Source: Kordiimonas lipolytica (GTDB taxonomy: Bacteria; Pseudomonadota; Alphaproteobacteria; Sphingomonadales; Kordiimonadaceae). From it: DNA of 64,000 bases. Where the stretch lies: NCBI RefSeq assembly GCF_001550065.1, contig NZ_LRUB01000002.1:429925-493924 (forward strand), given 5' to 3'. This document shows, in pieces, positions 23,935 to 31,128 of this stretch; position 1 is the stretch's first letter, and each line of letters starts with the position of its first letter. The notes below the pieces were generated by a model. That model had not been told where the DNA came from. It ran no database searches and was given only the letters and a program-made list of their open reading frames with translations. The position numbers and the translations under genes were made by a program.

Positions 23935-24132
23935 GTCGCGAAACTGCAAAGCAAAGCGTCTTGTCCCGAATATGCCGCCGCTCGTCCCAGGACGGCGGCT
24001 ACTAGGCCCTTGAGCCGCATAAGAAAGCCGCCGCTCGTCCCACCGGTGCGGTGGTTCGCGTCAGGCCATCTGGCCGTTTCGGAGGTGTCATGATTTTCTG
24101 TGCGAACCCGAATAAAACGACGCGAGGAAAAA

Positions 24133-25311
24133 ATGACAAACTCAATAAACACCCGGCGGCACGACCTGGACTGGCTCAGGGTTATCGCCTTCGGCCTGCT
24201 GATTTTTTATCATGTGGGCATGTATTATGTAACGTGGGGATGGCACGTAAAAAGCCCCTATGAAAGCGACTTCCTTGAGCCTGCCATGATGCTGCTCAAC
24301 CCATGGCGTCTGTCGCTCCTGTTTGTGATTTCTGGTATTGCAGTTCGTTTCGCTGCGGACAAGGCAAGTGCGGGCAGCTTCGCCTGGTCGCGCCTGAAAC
24401 GGCTGACAGTTCCATTCTTTTTCGGTGCTTTCGTGATCGTCGCGCCGCAGACCTATTTTGAATTGCTGCGCGTAGGCGCAATTGAGCCCGGATACTGGGA
24501 TTTCTACACGGGGTATGTGGATCTTGACCAGCGCTGGCAGGTGTTCACGCCCACCTATAATCATCTTTGGTATGTGCTTTATGTGCTGATCTATACGCTC
24601 CTTGTCATTCCGCTGCTGCCCCTGATGCGGGGGCTGAAGGCGGGCGTGCGCCTGCAGCAGCTGATGCAGACACCGCTGGTTCTGGTCGTGCCTGCGCTTT
24701 TGTTTGTGCTGTACCGTTTCACAACTGACGTAACCTGGCCGGAAACGCACGATATTCGCGGTGATTGGGGTGCCCATATTCGCTACTTCAGCTATTTTGT
24801 CGTGGGTTTGTTGGTTGCCAAAAGTGACGCTTTCTGGACCGGGATTGCCCACCAATGGAAATTGTCGCTTGGGCTTGCTGTTGTCGGTGGCGCGACGCTT
24901 TCGCTTGTTTGGGCCAATTGGGATATGCTCGACGTTGATGGTGTCTTCATGCAGTTGGCGCGCGCGGCCCGTATTTTCTATATCTGGTGGGTCATTTGTG
25001 CACTCTTTGGTGCCGCACAGCGCTATCTGAACCACCCAAGTCAGACGCTCAGCTATCTCACGGAAGCGGTATTCCCATACTATATCCTGCACCAGACGGT
25101 CATCATCGTGATCGGTGTGGCGGTGGCTCCTTACCTGCTCGGCGCCGTGCCTGAGTTTCTTCTTGTCACGTTTGGGACCATCGGCGCATGCATGCTGCTC
25201 CATGAGTATGTCATCCGCCGTGTCGGGTTGCTGCGGCCGCTTTTTGGCCTGAAGCCGAAAGCGGCGAGCCCGGTTGGCAGGCCTGCAATGGTCAAGGCCC
25301 AGACGATCTGA
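24133..25311 (+). CDS. acyltransferase family 3 membrane protein
   Basis: A 392-residue protein with ten or so hydrophobic helices. It opens with the family signature 'RRHDLDWLRVIAFGLLIFYHVGMYY', in which the Arg and His are the catalytic-site residues of acyltransferase 3 proteins. These transfer acyl groups (acetyl, succinyl) to extracytoplasmic glycans or lipids; this version is close to the OpgC-like branch. GAGG precedes the ATG at 24133, which begins the signature cleanly. A strong hairpin without T-run follows at 25324-25352. Confidence 0.85.
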   Translation: MTNSINTRRHDLDWLRVIAFGLLIFYHVGMYYVTWGWHVKSPYESDFLEPAMMLLNPWRLSLLFVISGIAVRFAADKASAGSFAWSRLKRLTVPFFFGAFVIVAPQTYFELLRVGAIEPGYWDFYTGYVDLDQRWQVFTPTYNHLWYVLYVLIYTLLVIPLLPLMRGLKAGVRLQQLMQTPLVLVVPALLFVLYRFTTDVTWPETHDIRGDWGAHIRYFSYFVVGLLVAKSDAFWTGIAHQWKLSLGLAVVGGATLSLVWANWDMLDVDGVFMQLARAARIFYIWWVICALFGAAQRYLNHPSQTLSYLTEAVFPYYILHQTVIIVIGVAVAPYLLGAVPEFLLVTFGTIGACMLLHEYVIRRVGLLRPLFGLKPKAASPVGRPAMVKAQTI

Positions 25312-25323
25312 GGGTTAACGAGA

Positions 25324-25352
25324 AGCGGCGCAGCCACTATGGCCGCGCCGCT
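25324..25352. other. GC-rich hairpin between convergent genes
   Basis: AGCGGCGC / GCGCCGCT with an inner GGCC segment, between the acyltransferase and the minus-strand ACT gene. No T-run on either side, so termination is possible only weakly. Confidence 0.35.
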
Positions 25353-25375
25353 ACATAATCGGTGTATCCATGATG

Positions 25376-25657
25376 TTATGCCGCCAGTTTTTGTGCCCGC
25401 AGCACGAGGGTTTCAATTCGTGCGCTTTTCACAGTGATAATCTGACGTACCTTGTTCAGAAGCACGCCGGCTGAATGATCGTCCATGTCCGAGCAATCAA
25501 GCTCAATCCACTGGAAGCCTTCTTCCGTCATCCGGGCGGAAACGGTGTCGCAATCCTGACCGCGGATCGAGAAAAGCTCCAGCACGCGCGACAGGGTGTT
25601 CGGGTCATATTCCGCCATGACGGAAAAACGGGTTCGGGTATTTCCTCGCAATACCAT
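25376..25657 (-). CDS. ACT-domain protein, IlvM/IlvN-like
   Basis: A 93-residue protein with one ACT domain ('TRTRFSVMAEYDPNTLSRVLEL' and 'CDTVSARMTEEGFQWIELDCS'), similar in size and layout to IlvM-type acetolactate synthase small subunits. The ATG at 25657 has GGAG at 9 bases. No catalytic acetolactate synthase subunit is adjacent, so it may regulate one encoded elsewhere or bind amino acids for another enzyme. It is divergent from an Lrp/AsnC regulator and has a terminator-like leader. Confidence 0.7.
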   Translation of the reverse strand: MVLRGNTRTRFSVMAEYDPNTLSRVLELFSIRGQDCDTVSARMTEEGFQWIELDCSDMDDHSAGVLLNKVRQIITVKSARIETLVLRAQKLAA

Positions 25658-25672
25658 GACTTGGGTCTCCAC

Positions 25673-25721
25673 TAAAAAACGCCGCCCCCGCCCGACTAAT
25701 CGGGCCCTTCTGGGGTGCGGC
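25673..25721 (-). terminator. terminator hairpin in the 5' leader of the ACT gene (attenuator-like)
   Basis: On the minus strand GCCGCACCCC pairs with GGGGGCGGC, enclosing a second stem GCCCGA/TCGGGC, and is followed by GTTTTTTAG. It ends 15 bases upstream of the ACT gene's ATG, inside its own leader, so it should reduce read-through into that gene unless an alternative structure forms. Confidence 0.6.
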
Positions 25722-25799
25722 TTTGTGTCTAAGATGTGATTAATTTAGCCCAAGAGGTGCGAGAAAAGGTTCCTATTGTCGCAGGTTTAGCATATAAAG

Positions 25800-25814
25800 T
25801 GAGAAAATTTCTCA
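25800..25814. promoter_or_regulatory. palindrome TGAGAAA-A-TTTCTCA in Lrp/ACT divergent promoter
   Basis: A perfect 7+1+7 palindrome 23 bases before the Lrp/AsnC start and between the divergent genes. AT-rich palindromes of about 15 bp are typical for autoregulatory Lrp/AsnC sites. Confidence 0.55.
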
Positions 25815-25837
25815 TTTAATAATGGCAAATCGAAACT

Positions 25838-26311
25838 ATGGCCGACAATATTGACGATCTTGACGCACGTATCCTGAATTTGCTGCAGGAAGACGCGCGA
25901 ATCCCGCTGGTGGACCTGGCCGAAAAAGTCGCCTCAAGCCGCTCGGCCGTTTGGCGCCGTATCCAGAAAATGGAAGAGGCTGGCGTGATTGCCAGACACA
26001 CCGTGATCCTGGATGCCGAAAAGGCGGGGCTTGGCGTCTTGGTGTTTGCGCAGGTGAAGATGCATGCCCACAGTCGGGATGTGTTGCCGGATTTCATGGA
26101 AAAGGTGCGCGGTTTTCCCGAGGTGATCGAATGCCACACGCTGATGGGGGATATCGATTTTATCCTGAAGGTACGGGTCAGGGACGTTCAGGCCTATGAA
26201 GAGTTCTTCTGGAACCACTTGTCGCAGATCGACGGCGTGCGCGAGATCAATAGTTCCATTGCCCTGACGGCCGTGAAAAACACCACCAAGCTGCAGGTGA
26301 CGGCGAATTAA
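25838..26311 (+). CDS. Lrp/AsnC-family transcriptional regulator
   Basis: A 157-residue regulator: N-terminal HTH ('DDLDARILNLLQEDARIPLVD', then 'SRSAVWRRIQKMEEAGVI') and a C-terminal RAM ligand domain ('VIECHTLMGDIDFILKVRV', 'FFWNHLSQIDGVREINSS'). Divergent from the ACT-domain gene with a palindrome between, so it probably controls both in response to an amino acid. The 3' end overlaps the convergent TetR gene by 4 bases. Confidence 0.93.
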   Translation: MADNIDDLDARILNLLQEDARIPLVDLAEKVASSRSAVWRRIQKMEEAGVIARHTVILDAEKAGLGVLVFAQVKMHAHSRDVLPDFMEKVRGFPEVIECHTLMGDIDFILKVRVRDVQAYEEFFWNHLSQIDGVREINSSIALTAVKNTTKLQVTAN

Positions 26312-26934
26312 TCGTTTGGTCTGAACACGCGTTCCAGATAGTCGCGGTATAGCGCAACCTGCTGCGGCAGGACCGATTTTTCGCCCAAAGAGCGCGACAC
26401 AACGATGCCGCCTTCAATGAGCGTGGTCAGGAGGTCGGCCATCACATCCATATCCACCTCGCCTTTTGGCGGGTATTTTTCTGCAATCGCTTCCAGACGG
26501 TCCCGGAACAGGTCCCGCCATTCCAGAATGCCCTGTTTGTTCAGGTCATGGATTTCCTTGTTGAACAGCTGATACTGGTAGGTGCAGGAGGCGATCAGGC
26601 AGCCGGGGTGTGTTTTCGGCAGGTCACGCAGCATGTCTGTGAGGCCGTCGATCATATGCAGGAACTGCTCAAGCGGGTCGTCGGTGGCCGCGTCTGCGGC
26701 TTCAAACAGGTCCGCAAAGGCCTTGTTGTCACGCTCCAGATAGCGAAGATACATATGCTTCGCCAGCTCCGCCTTGTCCTTGAAATGATAAAAGAAGCCG
26801 CTTTTGGTGATACCAGCGGCTGCGATCAGTTCATCAATACTGGTGGCGGCGAAGCCTTTTTCCAGGACGGACTGTTCCGCAAGTTCAAGGATCAGGTCTC
26901 GTTTTGACTGTTTCTGTTCTGTCACAGGCCCCAT
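26308..26934 (-). CDS. TetR/AcrR-family transcriptional regulator
   Basis: A repressor of about 208 residues with HTH at residues 12-60 ('ELAEQSVLEKGFAATSIDEL', 'GITKSGFFYHFKDKAELAKH') and a helical ligand domain ('GCLIASCTYQYQLF', AcrR/YcdC-like C-terminal type). The start is uncertain among a TTG at 26946, the ATG at 26934 and a nearby GTG. Divergent from the homocysteine methyltransferase-like gene; an inverted repeat lies between. Confidence 0.85.
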   Translation of the reverse strand: MGPVTEQKQSKRDLILELAEQSVLEKGFAATSIDELIAAAGITKSGFFYHFKDKAELAKHMYLRYLERDNKAFADLFEAADAATDDPLEQFLHMIDGLTDMLRDLPKTHPGCLIASCTYQYQLFNKEIHDLNKQGILEWRDLFRDRLEAIAEKYPPKGEVDMDVMADLLTTLIEGGIVVSRSLGEKSVLPQQVALYRDYLERVFRPND

Positions 26935-26976
26935 TCCGTGTGTCAAAAAACATATAAATCAATGGCTTGGCTTTAC

Positions 26977-26991
26977 TGTACCATAAGTACA
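26977..26991. promoter_or_regulatory. putative TetR operator TGTAC-N5-GTACA
   Basis: A perfect inverted repeat in the 136-base divergent promoter region between the TetR gene and the methyltransferase gene. It overlaps the likely -10 region for the plus-strand gene, consistent with repression. Confidence 0.55.
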
Positions 26992-27082
26992 CTAGCCCGC
27001 CCATGACCAAATAAAGATAGTGGCCGCGAACGGGCGCCATGGTTGGACGCCTGAAAACTAAAAACAGACGCGAGGAAAAACC

Positions 27083-28036
27083 ATGACCAATAGCAATCTG
27101 CCAAATGCTGGCGAGCTGATTTATCTGACAGACAGCGGGCTTGAAACCACGCTGATTTTCCATGAAGGATGGGATCTGCCGTATTTTGCGGCGTTTGACC
27201 TTCTGAAAACAGAAAAGGGCCAAAAGGCGCTTCAGGCTTATTACATGCGCCACGGTGAAATCGCGATCGACCAGGGGCGCGGCTTTTTGATGGAAGGCCC
27301 AACCTGGCGCGCGAGCGCTGACTGGGGCGACAAGCTGGACTATTCAGCTGACGCACTGGCTGCCGCCAATCGTGCTTCGATCGATCTGATGAATGACGTG
27401 CGCAGGACATTGCAGGCACACGCGGATATCCCTGTGTTGGTCAGCGGCTGCATCGGGCCGCGCGGTGACGGCTATGTGGCCGGCGAGGTGATGTCGGCTG
27501 AGGAGGCGCGTACCTACCACCAAGCTCAAGCCGATGCGTTCATGGAGGCCGGGGCGGATATCATCGGTGCCATCACCATGACCAATATTCCGGAAGCAAC
27601 AGGCGTGGCCCTTGCCGCAAAAGAGGCCGGGATGCCGGTTGCCATCTCCTTCACCGTTGAAACCGACGGTCGGCTGCCAAGCGGTGATGCCCTCAAGGCT
27701 GCCATTGCGGCAGTGGATGCGGCAACAGGTGCCTATCCGGCCTATTATATGATCAACTGCGCCCACCCGGAGCATTTTGGCCATGTGCTGGAAGCGGATG
27801 CCGCCTGGATGAAGCGCATCGGCGGCCTTCGGGCCAATGCATCGCGCTGCAGTCATGCAGAACTTGATGAAGCCGAAGAGCTGGACGACGGCAACCCCGA
27901 AGAATTGGGCCAGCAATATCGGGCGCTTCTTGAAATCTTCCCGCAGATCAAAGTGCTGGGCGGATGCTGTGGCACCGATCACCGTCATATCGCCAGCATC
28001 GCGAAGGCGTGTGCGTCTCTTTCAAAGGCAGCATAA
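27083..28036 (+). CDS. homocysteine S-methyltransferase family protein
   Basis: A 317-residue TIM-barrel methyltransferase of the MmuM/betaine-homocysteine methyltransferase family. 'LTDSGLETTLIF' opens the barrel, and the zinc ligands are the Cys of 'YYMINCAHPEHF' and the two in 'VLGGCCGTDHRHI'. It probably methylates homocysteine or another thiol from a simple methyl donor without cobalamin. GAGGAAA precedes the ATG. The divergent TetR protein is the likely regulator. It lies just upstream of a B12 riboswitch, but that element follows the gene. Confidence 0.88.
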   Translation: MTNSNLPNAGELIYLTDSGLETTLIFHEGWDLPYFAAFDLLKTEKGQKALQAYYMRHGEIAIDQGRGFLMEGPTWRASADWGDKLDYSADALAAANRASIDLMNDVRRTLQAHADIPVLVSGCIGPRGDGYVAGEVMSAEEARTYHQAQADAFMEAGADIIGAITMTNIPEATGVALAAKEAGMPVAISFTVETDGRLPSGDALKAAIAAVDAATGAYPAYYMINCAHPEHFGHVLEADAAWMKRIGGLRANASRCSHAELDEAEELDDGNPEELGQQYRALLEIFPQIKVLGGCCGTDHRHIASIAKACASLSKAA

Positions 28037-28060
28037 AGGCGCGCGCGGCATTCTTGATGT

Positions 28061-28094
28061 CGCCCCCGGGCAACAAGCGCCTTGCCCGGGGGCG
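28061..28094 (+). terminator. 13-bp GC hairpin after the methyltransferase gene
   Basis: CGCCCCCGGGCAA pairs perfectly with TTGCCCGGGGGCG around an 8-base loop, 25 bases after the stop codon, extended by GGCA/TGCC. No T-run follows, so it may terminate weakly or protect the mRNA 3' end. Confidence 0.5.
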
Positions 28095-28114
28095 TGCCAT
28101 GCAGTATAGCGGGA

Positions 28115-28306
28115 ACAGGTGGTGCTGGCCCGGCGTCTGAGGCGTTGGGCAGCTAAGAGGGAACACGGAGGTTGACCTGTCAACCATATGCCGTGGCTGT
28201 ACCCGCAACTGTGATTGGGGACGCGTTTCAATAAGGCCCACTGGACCGTTGTAAGGTCTGGGAAGGGTGAAACCGCGGATGATCCAAAAGCCAGGAGACC
28301 TGCCAC
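28115..28306 (+). promoter_or_regulatory. cobalamin (AdoCbl) riboswitch
   Basis: The conserved blocks of the B12 element appear in order: AAGAGGGAA near 28155, 'GCCGTGGCTGTACCCGCAACTGTG' family block near 28190-28213, GCCCACTGG near 28237, GGGAAGG near 28259, GGATGATCC near 28277 and the B12 box AGCCAGGAGACCTGCC (28289-28304). It controls the downstream btuF-btuC-btuD-cobQ genes, lowering expression when cobalamin is abundant. Confidence 0.95.
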
Positions 28307-28411
28307 CGCGTCGCCCATCTGTCAGCCGGGCTAGCTGATCAGAGCGGTTCTCCCGCAATGGCGACAATCCCGCTGAAACGCGCGGAGATTGTCCCTGTCT
28401 TGATAAGGCAA

Positions 28412-28453
28412 GCTCCCCTTCAGTGGTTTTGTGCAACCAAAGACAACGGGAGC
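28412..28453 (+). promoter_or_regulatory. riboswitch expression platform sequestering the btuF ribosome binding site
   Basis: GCTCCC (28412-28417) is perfectly complementary to GGGAGC (28448-28453), the Shine-Dalgarno of btuF. The interior TGGTT/AACCA stem (28424-28428 with 28435-28439) would bring the two together. No terminator lies between aptamer and gene, so control is probably at translation. Confidence 0.65.
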
Positions 28454-28457
28454 GGGC

Positions 28458-29345
28458 ATGCCGTTTGCCCTGCATTTGAAAAACTGGTTGATCGCAGCAT
28501 GCTTCGCGCTGTTGCTTCCAACGCGCGTCTCTGCGGGGCCGACTGTGGCGGGGCTGGACTTCTGCGCCGACCAATATGTCCTGGCCTTTGCGAACCGGTC
28601 TGACATTGTCGCCGTGTCCCGTGATGCGCAGGGTCCCAGTTCCTATTACCGAAATCGCGCAGTCGGTCTGCCTGTCCTTCAGGGCGGTGCGGAAGAATTG
28701 CTGATGCTGAGGCCAGATGTTCTGGTGCGCAGCTGGAGCGGAAGTGCCGCCATGGACCAGCGTTTTGACCGGGTCGGCATTACGGCCTATCAGCCACCTT
28801 ATGCGCTCAGTTTTGAGGCCAATCTGAAGAATTTCGCCGATGTGGCGGCCCTTCTTGGGCATGAGGCCGAGGGCGAGGCCTTCATGGCGGACTATATGGC
28901 CCGCTACCGGGCGCTGCAGCAGGCAGCGCCGATCCCCCTGAAGGCTGTCTACATGACGCCCAGCGGCTTCACTGCAGGTCGCGGTAGTTCGGTGGATGAT
29001 GTGATCCGCCTGGCAGGGCTCGACCCTATTGCAGAGGATCTCGGCCTCAATGGGTGGGGTCCTCTGCCGCTAGAGCAGTTGGTGATAACGCCGCCTGATG
29101 TTGTGATCGGCAGTTTCTTTGAAGAAGGGGCTGTGCATGTCTCGAACTGGAGCGGTGGGCGCCACACAGTGTTCCGCGACCTTGTAGCCGATGTCCCCTC
29201 CATCATGGTGCCCAGTGGGATGATGTCCTGTGGGGGCGCCTTCATGGTGGATGCCGCTGAATATATTCGTGCGGAAATCAGGCGTATGGGCCTTGTGCCC
29301 ACAACAGTGGCGACCGCCTCCAAAGCGCTGGAGGGCCGCCGATGA
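28458..29345 (+). CDS. btuF: cobalamin ABC transporter periplasmic binding protein
   Basis: A 295-residue class III solute-binding protein with signal peptide (to about residue 28, 'RVSAGP') and the BtuF/FhuD-type fold: 'GLDFCADQYVLAF' at the start, 'LRPDVLVRSW' and 'DVIRLAGLDPIAEDLGLNGW'. GGGAG lies 6 bases before the ATG at 28458. The upstream B12 riboswitch, the following FecCD permease, ATPase and cobQ make cobalamin or cobinamide the substrate. It overlaps the permease gene by 4 bases (ATGA). Confidence 0.85.
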   Translation: MPFALHLKNWLIAACFALLLPTRVSAGPTVAGLDFCADQYVLAFANRSDIVAVSRDAQGPSSYYRNRAVGLPVLQGGAEELLMLRPDVLVRSWSGSAAMDQRFDRVGITAYQPPYALSFEANLKNFADVAALLGHEAEGEAFMADYMARYRALQQAAPIPLKAVYMTPSGFTAGRGSSVDDVIRLAGLDPIAEDLGLNGWGPLPLEQLVITPPDVVIGSFFEEGAVHVSNWSGGRHTVFRDLVADVPSIMVPSGMMSCGGAFMVDAAEYIRAEIRRMGLVPTTVATASKALEGRR

Positions 29346-30349
29346 TCAGGGCACTTGGGCAGAATGGAACGCCGCTCAATGTGGCGCTCGTGGCGATTAT
29401 CCTGATCGTCGCGTTGATGTCAGGAATGTTCGGGCAAGTTGATCTGGATTTGGTGCAAGTGGGGACGGCCGTGTTCGGGCCAGCCGATAGCCCTGAGGCC
29501 ATCATCGTGCGCGAACTCAGGCTGCCGCGGGTGCTTCTGGCGATCCTGGCCGGTGCATCGCTCGGCTATTCGGGGGCGGCGCTTCAAGGCCTGCTCAGGA
29601 ACCCGTTGGCGGACCCGGGCGTGATTGGCGTGTCGGCAAGCGCGAGTCTCGGTGCCGTGATTGCGATCTATATGGGGCTCGCGGCCCTGACGCCGGTCGC
29701 TATTCCTGTGATGGCCATGGTGGGGGCTTTTGCTTCTACCGCCATCCTGATGCTGCTGGCATCAAGGGACGCCAGCGTGCTGACGCTGATCCTCGCGGGC
29801 ATCGGGATTTCGAGCCTCGCGACGGCGGCGATCGCGCTTGTTATGAATTTTACATCCAACCCGGTGACCGTGCAGGAAATGGTGATGTGGATGCTGGGCT
29901 CGCTTGAGAACCGCACCTTTGATGACCTGACGCTGGCGGGGCCTTTCATCGTGGCCGGTTGGATTGTGATGATGGGCGTGGGGCAGGGCCTGAATGCCCT
30001 TAGCCTTGGTGAAGACGCGGCACACACGTTGGGGATTGACTTGAAGCGTTTGCGCTGGCGCGTTGTGCTTGGGACTGCGCTCTCGGTTGGGGCGACGGTA
30101 TCTGTATGTGGTGCGGTCGGGTTTGTCGGGCTTGTGGTGCCGCATATGGTGCGGGCAGTAATCGGCTATGAGCCGCGCCGCTTGTTGTTGCCCAGTGCCC
30201 TGCTGGGTGCAATCCTGATGATGCTGGCTGATATCCTCACACGCCTGCCTATTGGCCACGGCCAATTGCGCCTGGGGGTGGTGATGGCCATTATCGGTGC
30301 GCCTGTGTTCCTCTATATCGTGTTCAAGACGCGGGAGAGCATGCGATGA
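29342..30349 (+). CDS. btuC: FecCD/BtuC-type ABC transporter permease
   Basis: A 335-residue inner membrane protein with nine or ten hydrophobic segments and the typical motifs 'LRLPRVLLAILAGASLGYSGAALQGLLRNPLA' region at 55-85 and 'GFVGLVVPHMVRAVIGYEPR' near 255. It forms the channel of the B12 importer. Stop/start overlaps on both sides place it inside the btuFCD unit. Confidence 0.9.
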   Translation: MIRALGQNGTPLNVALVAIILIVALMSGMFGQVDLDLVQVGTAVFGPADSPEAIIVRELRLPRVLLAILAGASLGYSGAALQGLLRNPLADPGVIGVSASASLGAVIAIYMGLAALTPVAIPVMAMVGAFASTAILMLLASRDASVLTLILAGIGISSLATAAIALVMNFTSNPVTVQEMVMWMLGSLENRTFDDLTLAGPFIVAGWIVMMGVGQGLNALSLGEDAAHTLGIDLKRLRWRVVLGTALSVGATVSVCGAVGFVGLVVPHMVRAVIGYEPRRLLLPSALLGAILMMLADILTRLPIGHGQLRLGVVMAIIGAPVFLYIVFKTRESMR

Positions 30350-31125
30350 ACGGGCTGCATGTCTCGGGCCTCTCCGTCACACTGGGCGGCAACCGTATCC
30401 TCAGCGACGTGTCTTTCGATGTTGAGCCCGGCCATGTGGTTGGGCTGATCGGCGCCAATGGGGCGGGAAAAAGCACGGCGCTCAAGGCGGTGCTGGGCAT
30501 CGTGGCGCCTGAGGCGGGCGACATCCGAGTTGGCGAACAGGATGTGGTGGACCTCAGTCCTCGCGAACGCGCCAAGAAGCTTTCCTATGTGCCACAGGGC
30601 GCTCCGGTCCACTGGCCGCTAACGGCGGAACGCCTGGTGGGGCTTGGTCGCACACCACACCTGACACCCTGGCAGGATGTGACGGACGCTGATCAGGCCA
30701 TGATTCGGTGTGTGATGCAGGAGACCGATTGCTGGCACCTGCGCGACCGCCTTGTGACGACTTTGTCTGGCGGGGAACGCTCGCGTGTGCTTTTGGCGCG
30801 CACCATGGCGGTGGGTGCCCCCTTCATGCTGGCGGATGAACCAACATCATCGCTTGATCCGCTACATCAGCTGCAGGTGATGGATATCATGCGTGGCCAG
30901 GCTGCTTGTGGCGCCGGTGTGCTGGTGGTGCTGCATGATCTTAGCTTCGCCCTGCGTTACTGCGACCGCCTGGTGCTCTTGCACCAAGGCGGCGTTCTGG
31001 CGTCTGGTAGCCCCGCTGAAGTGCTGACCGACGCGAACCTCGAGACCGCTTTCCAGGTGAAGGTCGCCCGATGGACCGAGGGCGGGGAGCAGTTTTTGGC
31101 GCCCCACGCCGCAAACGGGGGATAG
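30346..31125 (+). CDS. btuD: cobalamin ABC transporter ATPase
   Basis: A 259-residue ABC ATPase: Walker A GANGAGKST (36-44), signature 'LSGGERSRVLLARTM', Walker B 'FMLADEPTSSLDP' and the switch His in 'LVVLHDLSFA'. It energises the BtuC permease. The gene overlaps btuC by 4 bases, and cobQ begins three bases after its stop codon. Confidence 0.9.
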   Translation: MNGLHVSGLSVTLGGNRILSDVSFDVEPGHVVGLIGANGAGKSTALKAVLGIVAPEAGDIRVGEQDVVDLSPRERAKKLSYVPQGAPVHWPLTAERLVGLGRTPHLTPWQDVTDADQAMIRCVMQETDCWHLRDRLVTTLSGGERSRVLLARTMAVGAPFMLADEPTSSLDPLHQLQVMDIMRGQAACGAGVLVVLHDLSFALRYCDRLVLLHQGGVLASGSPAEVLTDANLETAFQVKVARWTEGGEQFLAPHAANGG

Positions 31126-31128
31126 GCC

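Larger units (their letters stand above)
28037..28457 (+). other. 421-base untranslated region before btuF
   Basis: Contains a strong hairpin, the cobalamin riboswitch and a Shine-Dalgarno-sequestering platform, all listed separately. No protein gene is supported inside. Confidence 0.8.

Noticed and set aside
24142..25203. 353-codon antisense frame over the acyltransferase gene
   Set aside because: Composition (many His, Gln, Arg) is that of a reversed membrane protein gene; not a real gene.
25730..25816. 28-codon ORF on the minus strand upstream of the ACT gene as an ilv-type leader peptide
   Set aside because: Not enriched in Leu, Ile or Val, no clear ribosome site, and the likely -10 box lies inside it, so it may not be transcribed whole. 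Kept only as a remark in the attenuator finding.
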